A stretch of DNA of 64,000 bases from Pseudomonadales bacterium (GTDB lineage: Bacteria; Pseudomonadota; Gammaproteobacteria; Pseudomonadales; Halieaceae), in assembly GCA_024234675.1 (NCBI GenBank), contig JACKNU010000003.1:124001-188000 (forward strand), given 5' to 3'. Of this stretch, positions 30,295-39,210 are shown piece by piece. Positions within the stretch are counted from its first letter, which is position 1; every line of letters starts with the position of its first letter. The translations under genes and the position numbers were made by a program. The notes below the pieces were generated by a model. It searched no databases. It was given only the letters and a program-made list of their open reading frames with translations, and was not told the DNA's origin.

Positions 30295-32787
30295 CTACTC
30301 CTCCAGCACCAGCGTCTCACCCACCTGCTGGGCGACGATGTCCTCCTCGCAGAAGGGAAAGCGCACCCAGCGCTTGTCGGCGTAGAGCTTGCTCTGGTCG
30401 CTGTAGTAATCCGAGTCCGGCTGCACGCTCTGGGAGTGGGTGAGCATGGTGTCGGCGATGGGGCAATCGGACTCGTCCCAGGTGACCGTCTGGATATAGG
30501 AGTTGCCGGCGCGGGGGTTCTTGTAGCCGCCCTCCTGCAGGCTGGCGCTGATGGCGCCGAACACGCCCATGGTGCCGGCCCCGCCGTGGATGGGCACGCG
30601 CTCGTTGTTGCGCTCCAGGAACTGCACCTCACCCCAGGGGGCGTCCAGGGCGACACCCGCCGCCTCCAGGCGCTGGTGGGCCAGTAACAGCGATGCGATA
30701 ACCAGTTCGCGATTGGCCGGATCCGCGGCGTCAATGCCGGCGGGCGTATTGAGCGGGTCAGTGGGGTCGAAATCCACCAGCCAGAAGGCCTGGTCGTCCA
30801 CCACGTTCTGGAAGTCGTTACCCCGCGCGGCGCGGATGGCGGCCCAGTACTCGGTGAACACCTGGGCGCCGCGGCTGTCCAGTTCCACCTTGCGGTCCCA
30901 GTTGGCCAGCACCTCACAGCTGTCGGCCAGTGCCTGCAGGTCGGCCTCGCCGGCTTCGGCGGGCGGCTGCTCCAGGTAGTCCGCGCATATCTGCAGGGTA
31001 TCGTCCAGGACGATCTCGGCGCCGTAAACCCGGTTGGCGTACATCAGGCCCTGCAGGGTGAGCAGGTCGAACTTCGGCGTCTCGCTGAGGCCGTCGGTGG
31101 CCGCCAGCCGCTGGGCGATCATCAGGTGGTTGATGCGGGTGCGCAGGAACTGCTGCCTGCCCTCCGGCCCCATCCAGCCCAGCACGAAGGGGTAGCCGGT
31201 AAGCGGGTTGTTGGCGTCACTGAGCCAGTAGCTGTTGTTGCTGTTGCCCACCACCCCGCGGGTCAGGATCTTCGGCCGCGCCTCGTAGCCGAACAGGCCG
31301 GTGCCCGCCGGGCTGTCGGCGTCCTCGCCCCACTCGCAATCCGAGGTACTGCCGTCCATGCCGAAGATGGCGTTGCTGGTGGCGTCGGCCAGCAGCGCGC
31401 CTATGCCCTGGACGCAGCGATCCAGTTTGTCCTGGGTCAGGTGGGGCACCGCCGTCACCTGGCCGTAGAAGGCATCGCCGTGGCGATCGGCGGCGAACTC
31501 GTGGAATACCGGATTGCCGATGGCTTTCAGGGCCTCGGTGAACTCGGCCATGTTGGTGGCCTGCGACTTCTCCACCCACTGCTGGGCCGAGCGGATACCG
31601 GTTTCCAGGTTGGCGTCGCGGATACTGAGAAGCGAGCCGTTGAACATCGGCCAGCCGCCCAGCAGCGGGTTCACCCCGCCCAGGTCGACGATCAACCCGT
31701 AGTGCGAGCTGTAAAAGGTGCGCTCCGCCTCGGTCACGGTGCCGTCCGGCTGGGTGACCTTGACGCTGACCGTCTCGGCGGTGATCTCGCGCCACTGACC
31801 GTCGTACTCGTACTCCAGGGGGTTGTCCGGGTTGAGCTTGAGTTCATACAGGGTGAAGCGGGTGGAGTAATCCACGGTGTGGGTCCAGGCGACATCCCTG
31901 GTGAAGCCGATGCCGATCCAGGGCAGGCCCTGCAGCGAGGCCCCGGCCACGTCGTATTCGCCGGGAATGGTGAGGTGGGCCTCGTACCAGCGCCCGCTGC
32001 CGTTCCAGGGCTGGTGGGGGTTGCCCAGCAGCAGGCCGCCGCCGTCCTGGGTGGCGTCGCCGCCGATCGCCAGGGCGTTGCTGCCCACCTCGCCGGGCTT
32101 GATGGTGCGGCCCGCGGCCGCCAGCGCGCGACCGGGGAAGGGCTCGACACCCAGCTGTTCCAGCGCGGCCAGCATATCGCCATCCGGTCCCTGCACCCGC
32201 AGGATGCCGTCGCGGATGATGCCCTGGTCGGAGCTGCCCGCCAGGCCGATCAGCCGCAGGTACTGGAACAGGTCGATCTCATCGATTTCGTAGACCCAGG
32301 CTGCACCGCGGCAACCGGCCTCCCCCTCGGGCAGGTTGTCCACCCCGGTTTCGCGCAGGTAGCGGTTCATGCCAGCGGCGTAGCCCACGGCCAGGTCCTG
32401 GGCAAACTGCGGCAGGGCGTCGAAGAAATTGGCGCGGTACTCGTCCTTGCTGCCGTTGAGGTAGCGGTACAACTGGTCCCGCCCCACATCCCCCTGCTCG
32501 CCCATCAACTCCGCCGAGCGCCCGGCGGCCTTGGCGATTTCGCCCATGGTGACGCAGTAGTTGTCCTGGGCGTAGGCATAGCCATAACCGTATCCCAGGC
32601 TGGCCCAGTCGTCGGCCTTGATATGCGGTATCCCGTACTGGGTGCGGCGCACCTCGGCGGAGTAGGTCACCGAGGGTTCTACAGGGGTTTCCGGTTCCTG
32701 CTTGTTATTGTTGTTATTGGAATCATTGCACGCCGACAGCAGCACACCCAGGGCGGCGCCGACCAACAGTTGCCTTGCAATCATCAT
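30295..32787 (-). CDS. Penicillin acylase-family Ntn hydrolase lipoprotein (possible AHL acylase)
   Basis: The 830-residue protein starts MMIARQLLVGAALGVLLSAC, with Cys20 as lipobox cysteine and AAGGAG 8 bp before the ATG. The layout is that of penicillin/acyl-homoserine-lactone acylases: alpha subunit with RRTQYGIPHIKADDWASLGY, then the autoprocessing site G235/S236 in GEVGSNALAIGG, whose Ser becomes the N-terminal nucleophile of the beta subunit. Downstream GNPHQPWNGSGRWYEAHLTI and ASLQGLPWIGIGFTRDVAWT are typical. The SNA(L/I)A(I/V)GG start resembles PvdQ-type AHL acylases, so hydrolysis of an amide-linked acyl chain, perhaps a quorum signal, is plausible; substrate preference is not decided. 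Confidence 0.9.
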   Translation of the reverse strand: MMIARQLLVGAALGVLLSACNDSNNNNNKQEPETPVEPSVTYSAEVRRTQYGIPHIKADDWASLGYGYGYAYAQDNYCVTMGEIAKAAGRSAELMGEQGDVGRDQLYRYLNGSKDEYRANFFDALPQFAQDLAVGYAAGMNRYLRETGVDNLPEGEAGCRGAAWVYEIDEIDLFQYLRLIGLAGSSDQGIIRDGILRVQGPDGDMLAALEQLGVEPFPGRALAAAGRTIKPGEVGSNALAIGGDATQDGGGLLLGNPHQPWNGSGRWYEAHLTIPGEYDVAGASLQGLPWIGIGFTRDVAWTHTVDYSTRFTLYELKLNPDNPLEYEYDGQWREITAETVSVKVTQPDGTVTEAERTFYSSHYGLIVDLGGVNPLLGGWPMFNGSLLSIRDANLETGIRSAQQWVEKSQATNMAEFTEALKAIGNPVFHEFAADRHGDAFYGQVTAVPHLTQDKLDRCVQGIGALLADATSNAIFGMDGSTSDCEWGEDADSPAGTGLFGYEARPKILTRGVVGNSNNSYWLSDANNPLTGYPFVLGWMGPEGRQQFLRTRINHLMIAQRLAATDGLSETPKFDLLTLQGLMYANRVYGAEIVLDDTLQICADYLEQPPAEAGEADLQALADSCEVLANWDRKVELDSRGAQVFTEYWAAIRAARGNDFQNVVDDQAFWLVDFDPTDPLNTPAGIDAADPANRELVIASLLLAHQRLEAAGVALDAPWGEVQFLERNNERVPIHGGAGTMGVFGAISASLQEGGYKNPRAGNSYIQTVTWDESDCPIADTMLTHSQSVQPDSDYYSDQSKLYADKRWVRFPFCEEDIVAQQVGETLVLEE

Positions 32788-32953
32788 GACCAGGACTCCT
32801 TGCAGCGATTTATTGGTTTTATTGAGCGGGAGCGACCGGTAACTTGCCGCCACGGACTGCCAAACTAGCACAGGCCGCATATCCCGCACCAGACAAGCGC
32901 CCCGCCCCGGACCAACAAAAGCCCGACACGGGCCATCGGTTCAGCTATCTGGC

Positions 32954-33961
32954 TCAGGCATTATAGGGCAGGAAGTCGAAGGAGTAATTGACCCGGGTGG
33001 TGAGCACGTCCTCGGCGGGAAAGCGGATCATGCGGATGCGCGCGAGGATCTTGCGGGTCAGCGCCTCGTCGCCCAGTTCGCTGTCCAGCAGGCTGATCTC
33101 GGCGATGCTGCCGGAGCCGTCGATAACCATCTCGAACACCAGCTTGCCCTGCAGCAGCGGATTGCGGCGCAGGGCCTGATTGTAGATGGCAAAAATGGCT
33201 CCCTTGTTGCGGTCCATCTCCCGGCGTATGGATTCATCACTGCGCCCGCCCAGCTCGGCGGACTGGCTCTGCGGCCGCTCGGCCCTGGTGCCCGCGCCGC
33301 CGATGCTGCTCTGCACCTTCGTGGTCTCGGCGCCGGACAGCGCCACCCCGCCGGTATCGCGACTGAGCTCGCTGGTGCGGATACCGCCGCTGCTGGCGCG
33401 GGCGCCACTGGTGATGATGGCCCTCTCGGTGGCGGCGGCGGTGGCGGCGCCGCGACTCAATTGCACCTGCTCCAGGGTACTGACGTCGACGTTTTCGCGC
33501 AGGTCCTGCAGGTCGTCCTGGAAGGCCAGCACCCCCGCCACGGCCGCTGCGGCGCGCGCCTGCTCGGGTGTTATGGGTGCGGGCTCGGGGACCGGCTCGG
33601 GCAGTTCCCGGGGTACGGCCTCCCGGGGTACGGCCTCCCGGGATACGGCCTCCCGGGGTACCGGTTTCACTTCCGGCGGCGGCGTCTTGGCAACGGGCCT
33701 GGGCCTGGGTTTCGGCGCAGGCGGGGGCGGCGGCTCCGGTTCCGGCAGCGCCACTGGCTTCAGGATGACCTGGGCCAGGTGCTGCGGCTCCGGCTGCGAC
33801 TCCTCGGGCAGCAGGTCGGCGACGGGCAGTAGCGGCACGACAATGGCGACCACCAGGAACAGCGCCGCCAGCCAGCCCAGGATGCGGCGAAAGCGTTTAT
33901 CCTCCTCCGCCGAGGACTCCCAGGGGAGCAGCAACTCGGGGCCGTGGACCGTGACGCTCAC
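32954..33961 (-). CDS. TonB-like energy transducer with AgmX/PglI-type C-terminus
   Basis: The 335-residue protein has a cytoplasmic N-terminus, one helix (ILGWLAALFLVVAIVVPLLP), a Pro-rich spacer (PEPEPPPPPAPKPRPRP) with three REAVP/S repeats, and a C-terminal domain (DRNKGAIFAIYNQALRRNPL, GKLVFEMVIDGSGSIAEISL) of the AgmX/PglI or TonB-C type. Such proteins carry energy or force from an ExbB/ExbD motor across the periplasm; GltG of Myxococcus has this domain. The GTG start (33961) overlaps the ExbD stop by 4 bp. It is the last gene of the eleven-gene run. Confidence 0.87.
   Translation of the reverse strand: MSVTVHGPELLLPWESSAEEDKRFRRILGWLAALFLVVAIVVPLLPVADLLPEESQPEPQHLAQVILKPVALPEPEPPPPPAPKPRPRPVAKTPPPEVKPVPREAVSREAVPREAVPRELPEPVPEPAPITPEQARAAAAVAGVLAFQDDLQDLRENVDVSTLEQVQLSRGAATAAATERAIITSGARASSGGIRTSELSRDTGGVALSGAETTKVQSSIGGAGTRAERPQSQSAELGGRSDESIRREMDRNKGAIFAIYNQALRRNPLLQGKLVFEMVIDGSGSIAEISLLDSELGDEALTRKILARIRMIRFPAEDVLTTRVNYSFDFLPYNA
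33607..33660 (-). repeat. 15-bp tandem repeat inside the TonB-like gene
   Basis: CCCGGGGTACGGCCT occurs three times in a row with one substitution in the third unit, plus a partial fourth. It codes for the REAVP pentapeptide repeat in the periplasmic spacer. Unit number could vary between strains by slippage. Confidence 0.85.
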
Positions 33962-34533
33962 AGGCCTCGCCCCCCCGCCAGTTGCGCCGTGGCCACGCTA
34001 TCCGGCATAAGTGCTGGCGCGGGGCCCGGGCTGCCGGCCGTCGCGACGCTGTTCACCGCCAGGCTTACATCGCGAAAGTCGCTGGCCGCGCAGGTGGCCA
34101 TGATGCGCTTGAGCAAGTCATAGGGCATATCGCGCGCACCCATGATAATGATGGGACGGCCGCGCTCCAGCTGTTCCTCGCTGAGGGGCGGCGCCAGCGC
34201 CGCCAGCCGCGCGAGTTCGGTCGCCAGTGGCGCCAGGGTCTGCTGCGGCTGGGCCAGCGCCTCCTCCACCAGGGCGACCCGGGCGCCACCCACGCTGATA
34301 TCCGCGGCGCTCACCTTGATGGTCAGGGCGAGCTCGGGCCGCTGCTCGGAGACCGATTCCGGCAAGTCGATATTGCGGTCCGCCTGCAGCACTTCCACAT
34401 CGCCGTTGTTCACCATCAGGAACAGCACCAGGATGGTGAAGATATCCATCAGGGCCACCAGGTTCAGGCGCGGTTGCTGCCGCAGCCGGCGGTGATTGCG
34501 CGCCATGCGCTTTGCCCGCAGCGAGGTGCTCAT
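33958..34533 (-). CDS. ExbD/TolR-like protein (second copy)
   Basis: The 191-residue protein has the ExbD form: basic N-terminus, one helix with the functional Asp in LNLVALMDIFTILVLFLMVN, then a periplasmic domain (DLPESVSEQRPELALTIKVS) that is longer than usual (a C-terminal extension after DVSLAVNSVATAG). It works with an ExbB/TolQ channel in proton-driven force generation. It overlaps the upstream ExbD by 4 bp and the downstream TonB-like gene by 4 bp. Confidence 0.9.
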   Translation of the reverse strand: MSTSLRAKRMARNHRRLRQQPRLNLVALMDIFTILVLFLMVNNGDVEVLQADRNIDLPESVSEQRPELALTIKVSAADISVGGARVALVEEALAQPQQTLAPLATELARLAALAPPLSEEQLERGRPIIIMGARDMPYDLLKRIMATCAASDFRDVSLAVNSVATAGSPGPAPALMPDSVATAQLAGGRGL

Positions 34534-35060
34534 CCGGCCTTCCCCCCCTCCGGTGCCGCGGGCGCATCGCCGAAGGCGATGTCCGGAAACAGGGCGGCAT
34601 CGACCACCGAGGCCGCCACCAGGGTCCGGAACGAGCGCACCGCATCCATGGCGGCGACGATAGTCTGGTAATCGATATCCTGTTCCGGCAACAGGGTGAT
34701 GTTGCGCCGCTCTATCCCCTGCTCCAGCAGCTGCCGCTTGACCTCCTGCAGGACCAGGCTCAGCAGTTCGAAGTCGTATTCTCCCTCCTCAGTCAGGGGG
34801 ATGGTCTTCAGCCTGACGCCGCGCGGGAAATCCACCCGCAACCCGTCGCCGCGGATCACCAGCTCGACCTGCTTGTCGTCGTCCGGGGTCGCGGCCAGGG
34901 TGGCGGCGGGCGGCAGGGTCACCTCCACCACGGTAATGCGGCTGAATACCATGCCCAGCAACAGTATCGGGACCAGCACGATCATGAGGTTCATGAACGC
35001 GGTGATATCCAGTTCCGCCTCGCTGTCGCGGCTGTAGCGTTTACGTCGCACGCCGGGCAC
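34530..35060 (-). CDS. ExbD/TolR-like protein (first copy)
   Basis: The 176-residue protein has a single helix (LDITAFMNLMIVLVPILLLG) with the conserved Asp at the membrane border, preceded by RRKRYSRDSEAE, and a periplasmic domain of the ExbD type (VEVTLPPAATLAATPDDDKQ, FRTLVAASVVDAALFPDIAF). Sequence similarity to the second copy is limited, so the two are not a recent duplication. GTG 35060 directly follows the ExbB stop. Two TolR-like partners per TolQ-like channel is the AglRQS arrangement of Myxococcus. Confidence 0.9.
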   Translation of the reverse strand: MPGVRRKRYSRDSEAELDITAFMNLMIVLVPILLLGMVFSRITVVEVTLPPAATLAATPDDDKQVELVIRGDGLRVDFPRGVRLKTIPLTEEGEYDFELLSLVLQEVKRQLLEQGIERRNITLLPEQDIDYQTIVAAMDAVRSFRTLVAASVVDAALFPDIAFGDAPAAPEGGKAG

Positions 35061-35723
35061 CTAGTCGCTGGCGCGGCCGCGAGTAGGCAGCACGTCCAGG
35101 TCGGACAGGGTATTGAGCACTTTCACGCTGGCCATTTCGAAGCTGTCCACCAGCTCGGTGGTGCGGGTCTGCAACACCGCGTGCAGCAGCAGCAGCGGTA
35201 TGGCCGAAATAAGGCCGAAGGCGGTGGTGTTCATCGCCACCGAAATCGAGCTGGACAACATACTGGCCTTCTCGGTGGGCTCCGCGCTGGCCACGGCCGT
35301 GAAGGCGGCGATCAGGCCCACGATGGTGCCCAGCAGACCCAGCAGGGTCGCCACATTCGCCAGGGTGGCGAGGTAGGCGGTGCGCTTTTCCAGCCGCGGC
35401 AGGGCTTCCATAACACCCTCCTCCATGGCCGACTCGATATCGTCCCGGCGCCGGCTGCCGGCAAAGCGCGCGATGCCCGCCGCGACAATGCGCGACATCG
35501 GCACCCGCGAGTCCCTGCCCGCCGCGATAACCGACTGGTAGTCCCGCTCCCGCAGCTTCGCCATGGCGGCGTCAAAGGCCCGCCGGTTGGCTATGCGCGC
35601 GGTGCCCAGCACCAGCCAGCGCTCGGTGGCGATGGCCAGGCCCAGCACCAGCACCGCCGCTATCGGGTACATGAACGGCCCGCCGCTCTGGAAAAACTGG
35701 ATAATCACTTCGTACGGTTCCAT
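35061..35723 (-). CDS. MotA/TolQ/ExbB-type proton channel protein
   Basis: The 220-residue inner-membrane protein has three helices: GGPFMYPIAAVLVLGLAIAT, then ATLANVATLLGLLGTIVGLI with the conserved TxxGLLGTVxG-like channel motif, and AFGLISAIPLLLLHAVLQ. The cytoplasmic loop contains RRRDDIESAMEEGVMEALPR. It forms the proton-conducting ring with the two ExbD proteins encoded directly downstream. The upstream neighbour is a small secreted protein, and the whole set is dedicated to this cluster rather than being the genome's general Tol or Ton system (an inference from linkage). Confidence 0.93.
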   Translation of the reverse strand: MEPYEVIIQFFQSGGPFMYPIAAVLVLGLAIATERWLVLGTARIANRRAFDAAMAKLRERDYQSVIAAGRDSRVPMSRIVAAGIARFAGSRRRDDIESAMEEGVMEALPRLEKRTAYLATLANVATLLGLLGTIVGLIAAFTAVASAEPTEKASMLSSSISVAMNTTAFGLISAIPLLLLHAVLQTRTTELVDSFEMASVKVLNTLSDLDVLPTRGRASD

Positions 35724-35740
35724 GGTGTGTTCCCCCTGCC

Positions 35741-36043
35741 TTACTGGCTATTTGAATCGGGCGCGGCCGCGGCCGCGGTATCTGTTGCGTCGCCCAGCAG
35801 TTCCCGGTATTCCAGGTCGCGGCGAAATTCGTCCCGGTCCACCGGGCTGAACAGCTCCTCGGCGAAACCGGCCTGCATCTCGTAGTCGAAGCCCTGCTCT
35901 CCCGGCTGCTGCCAGGGCACCAGGTACATGACCCGGGGCTGCTGCTGCTCGCCGGTGACCTTGCTGCGCAGGGTTACCACCGGCTCCTGTGCCAGGCTCC
36001 ATTGGCCGCCCAGTAGCAGGACGGCGAGCAACAGGCTTCTCAT
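35741..36043 (-). CDS. Small secreted protein of the envelope cluster
   Basis: This 100-residue protein has a signal peptide (MRSLLLAVLLLGGQWSLAQ) and a short mature part with PRVMYLVPWQQPGEQGFDYE and an acidic region (FSPVDRDEFRRDLEYRELL). No family was recognised. The start ATG overlaps the stop of the large TPR gene as ATGA, and it ends 18 bp before the ExbB start, so it is an integral member of the operon. Confidence 0.75.
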   Translation of the reverse strand: MRSLLLAVLLLGGQWSLAQEPVVTLRSKVTGEQQQPRVMYLVPWQQPGEQGFDYEMQAGFAEELFSPVDRDEFRRDLEYRELLGDATDTAAAAAPDSNSQ

Positions 36044-39000
36044 TGCGCTCCCCCCTGCACCAGGGATAGCTGGCGCTGCTCCAGGTCGGCTATCCACAGC
36101 GCGACCCTGGGGTCGGCGCCATCGCTGAGATCACGGTAGCGGTAGTAGTGTTGCAGGGCCGGCTCCGGTTGCCCCAGGTAGAGGTCGTACAACATCCCCA
36201 GGTTGCAGTGGATGAAGGGCGTCGCCTCACTCACCTCCAGCGCCGCCAGGTAGCTGGCTTCGGCTTCCTCAAAGCGCCCCTGTTGCCGCAGGAAAATGCC
36301 GTAGCGGTTGTAGACCTCGATGTCGTCGGGCTCATCCTCCAGCCGCTCCAGCAAGGTCTCCTCCAGCCGCGCCGCGGCTTCGGTACTTGCCTCCGCCGCG
36401 GCGGGCGGCATTTCCGCCTTGCCGTAGCGGGCGGGCATCAGCTGGGCCAGTTCGACGAAACTGCCCTGCACCCACTCGTCATACACTCCCTGCCAGCTGC
36501 GGCGCGTATTGGCCTCGTGGATGGCGATGGCTTTTTCCTCGAAGGGATAGGCCTGCTCCTCCAGCAGCATCTCGTACTGCTGCAGGGCCAGCTCGTCGAT
36601 ATCCGCGGGGCGCTCGGACGCCAGCAGGTCGGCGCCCAGCTGCTGGTAGATCATGGCCATGCGATAGGTCGCCAGGGTGGCGTATTCCTGCACCCCGTAA
36701 TCATTGGTGGCGCGGTAGGCGGCCAGCGCCTGTTCCATGGCCGCTTTCTTCGCTGCCAGGGAGGTCTTGAGGGGGTGGGTCAGCTGCAGGGCGCTGTAGC
36801 GGCGGTAGGCCTCGTCCGCGAGCATGCTGGAGGCCCGGGCGGCCAGGTAGAGCGAACGCTCCGACCGGGCGGCTCCGGCCGCGTCGTGGGCCGCGACCAG
36901 TTCCGCCAGCCACAGGCGCTGCTGTTCGGCCTGGCCGGCTTCCCCCTGCAGTTCAGCCACCCGGTTCATGGCCTCCATGCGCGGGCCCAGGGGTTCGCTC
37001 CAGCTGCGGGCGTAGAGCTGGTAGCGCTCGCTGGCCAGGCGGAAATCACCCGCCCGCTCATAGTATTGCGCCGCCAGCAACAGGGCCTGACGCCGGGTCT
37101 CGGCGTCGCCCTCGGCGCCGTGGATAAGGTCCAGTTCGGCGGCCGCCGCGCCCCACTGCTCCAGCGCTTCGTAATTGGCCACCAGCTGGGCGGCAATAGA
37201 GCCGGCGAGCTCGTGCTCCGGGTACTCCCGGCGGAAATCCACCAGCAGGCTGTTGGCTGTCGCGATGTCTCCCGCCTGCGCGAAGTGCGCCGCGGCGTCG
37301 TACTGGGCGCTGGCGCGGATAGCGGACGCCGGGGCGAGACTGACCACCCGGGAGAACTGCTCCGCCGCCTGCAGGTGCTCGCCGCTCTCGGCGGCGGTCT
37401 CGCCCTGGCGGTAAATGCTGGCGGCGTACCGATCCACGACCAGCGGGCGCCGGTCGTCCTGGCTGTCCAGCAGGGCCAGGGCCTCGCTGTAGGCCGCCTC
37501 TGCCTCGGCGTGCTGCTGCAACTCAAAATAGCTGTGCCCCATCACCAGGCTGGCGGTCAGCAGTTCCGCCTGGCCCGGCTGCGGCTGCCGGTAGGCGAGG
37601 CTCTGCGCCGTGAAAATGGCCTCGTCGTATTCCCCCAGCGCCAACAGCGCGTCCGCCGCGTGAGCCAATACCGTGGCGGCCCGGGGGTCACTGGGGAAGG
37701 TGGTGGCAAAGGCCAGTTCGCTGTCTATGCGAGCGCGATCCACCTCCTCCCCACCGGGCAGCTGCTCATAGGCAAGAATGGCGCGATAGCCGGCATCGGC
37801 TGCCTGGCGGAACTCGGGAAAACCGTAGGCGACCCATTCGTAACTGGCGATCGCGGCCCGGTACTCGCCCGCCTCCATGCGGCTGGACGCCAGTTGGTAG
37901 CCCATTTCGGGAACCGCCGGGTCATCGGGAAAACTGTTGATGAACAACTGGTAGTAGTCGCTGGCCGCGAGATAGTGGGTGCGGGCCTGGGCGTCCCCCG
38001 GCTGCTCCGCCCGGTCGCTGTCCTGCTGGTCGCTGGCCCCGGCCTCGGGGCCGGCAGTCGCGAGCGCCTGGGCGGCGGCGTGATGGTACTCCGCCAGCTC
38101 CTCGATAAACTGGCGCAGCCGGGGGCGCAGTTCGTCCTGCACGCTCTCGTCCGCCTGCTGCCAGTAGGGACCGGAGACGCCGAACAGCCCCACGTAGCGC
38201 TGCTTTTCTGCCACGATCAGGTCGGGAAAGCCACCGGCCTCGTAGGCTGCGATGACCTGCATCTGGAAGCGGTGTGCCACCGGGGAGTCCGCGAAGCGCT
38301 GGTTGTAGGCCTGGTAGGTTTCGGCGCTGTCGCGATAGCGCTCCTGGGACAGGTACAATTCACCCAGGGACTGGTATAGCAGGTGCTGGTAGGGCCGCAC
38401 CCCCAGCTGATCGTAGGTCCGGGCAATGGTATCCGCGCCCTGCTGGTAGCTGAACACCACCGCCAGCATGCGCAGGCAGTCCTGCGCCAGTTCCTGGTCG
38501 CCCCGCGGCAGTCCGTCCAGGCTGTTGTCCTCCGGCACCAGCTGGTCCAGGGTGGCGGTGAAGGAGACCACCGCGTCGTCGTAGCGCCCCTGCTTGAAAC
38601 CGGACCAGCCCTGCATGTACAGGGCGTTGGCAAAGTGCGCCGACTCCGGGCCCGCCTCTATCACCCGGGCATAGGCCGCCTCGGCGCGCCCGTAATCGGC
38701 GGCGGCGAAGTAGCTCTCCCCGCGGCGGAACTGCGCTTCGGCCGCGTGCACCGAGTCCGGCCAGTCGGCGTTGAGCCGCTCCAGGGTCGCCAGCGAGCGG
38801 GCGGGGTCGCCGTTCATCTCGTGGGCGCGCGACAGCTGGTACAGCAACTGGTCATTCGCGGGGTTGTCAGGATCCTGCTGTAGTAACGTTTCGTAGGCGG
38901 CGATGGCCCCGGCGAACAGTTCATCGCCGGTCTCGCCGGCCCCCAGCCGGGACTCCGCCTCCAGCATCTCGATGTCCGCCAGCCGGTGCATTACCTGGCG

Positions 39001-39210
39001 CCGGGTCGCCTCATCGTCGGTTACCTCCAGGACATCCCGGTAAACCCCGGTGAGTTCCACCAGGGACACCTGCGGCAGCGGTTCGCCGGCGGCCGGCAGC
39101 GTGGCGGGCTGCAGGTCCGCCAGGGTCGGCTGCTGGTGGCCGGGCGTCATGCCCAGGTAGCTGCAGCCACCCAGCAGGGCCAGGGCCAGCAGCGACGGCA
39201 GCCGGTTCAT
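36040..39210 (-). CDS. Large TPR lipoprotein
   Basis: The 1056-residue protein has lipobox LALLGGCSYLG (Cys16), so it is probably tethered to a membrane in the periplasm. Nearly all the rest is built of TPR-like helix pairs, for example FAGAIAAYETLLQQDPDNPA, YGRAEAAYARVIEAGPESAH, YDDAVVSFTATLDQLVPEDN and FEEAEASYLAALEVSEATPF. It should act as a scaffold. Comparable large TPR proteins (GltD/AgmU, GltE, GltC) are part of the Myxococcus gliding complex. ATGA-type overlaps link it to both neighbours. Confidence 0.88.
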   Translation of the reverse strand: MNRLPSLLALALLGGCSYLGMTPGHQQPTLADLQPATLPAAGEPLPQVSLVELTGVYRDVLEVTDDEATRRQVMHRLADIEMLEAESRLGAGETGDELFAGAIAAYETLLQQDPDNPANDQLLYQLSRAHEMNGDPARSLATLERLNADWPDSVHAAEAQFRRGESYFAAADYGRAEAAYARVIEAGPESAHFANALYMQGWSGFKQGRYDDAVVSFTATLDQLVPEDNSLDGLPRGDQELAQDCLRMLAVVFSYQQGADTIARTYDQLGVRPYQHLLYQSLGELYLSQERYRDSAETYQAYNQRFADSPVAHRFQMQVIAAYEAGGFPDLIVAEKQRYVGLFGVSGPYWQQADESVQDELRPRLRQFIEELAEYHHAAAQALATAGPEAGASDQQDSDRAEQPGDAQARTHYLAASDYYQLFINSFPDDPAVPEMGYQLASSRMEAGEYRAAIASYEWVAYGFPEFRQAADAGYRAILAYEQLPGGEEVDRARIDSELAFATTFPSDPRAATVLAHAADALLALGEYDEAIFTAQSLAYRQPQPGQAELLTASLVMGHSYFELQQHAEAEAAYSEALALLDSQDDRRPLVVDRYAASIYRQGETAAESGEHLQAAEQFSRVVSLAPASAIRASAQYDAAAHFAQAGDIATANSLLVDFRREYPEHELAGSIAAQLVANYEALEQWGAAAAELDLIHGAEGDAETRRQALLLAAQYYERAGDFRLASERYQLYARSWSEPLGPRMEAMNRVAELQGEAGQAEQQRLWLAELVAAHDAAGAARSERSLYLAARASSMLADEAYRRYSALQLTHPLKTSLAAKKAAMEQALAAYRATNDYGVQEYATLATYRMAMIYQQLGADLLASERPADIDELALQQYEMLLEEQAYPFEEKAIAIHEANTRRSWQGVYDEWVQGSFVELAQLMPARYGKAEMPPAAAEASTEAAARLEETLLERLEDEPDDIEVYNRYGIFLRQQGRFEEAEASYLAALEVSEATPFIHCNLGMLYDLYLGQPEPALQHYYRYRDLSDGADPRVALWIADLEQRQLSLVQGGAQ

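Noticed and set aside
31126..32868. Long plus-strand open frame of 580 codons
   Set aside because: It is antisense to the acylase gene with its clear autoprocessing site; composition is typical of a GC-rich shadow frame.
36148..38379. Long plus-strand open frame of 743 codons
   Set aside because: It is antisense to the TPR lipoprotein, has shadow-type Gly/Arg/Leu composition without motifs, and no ribosome site; it arises from high GC.
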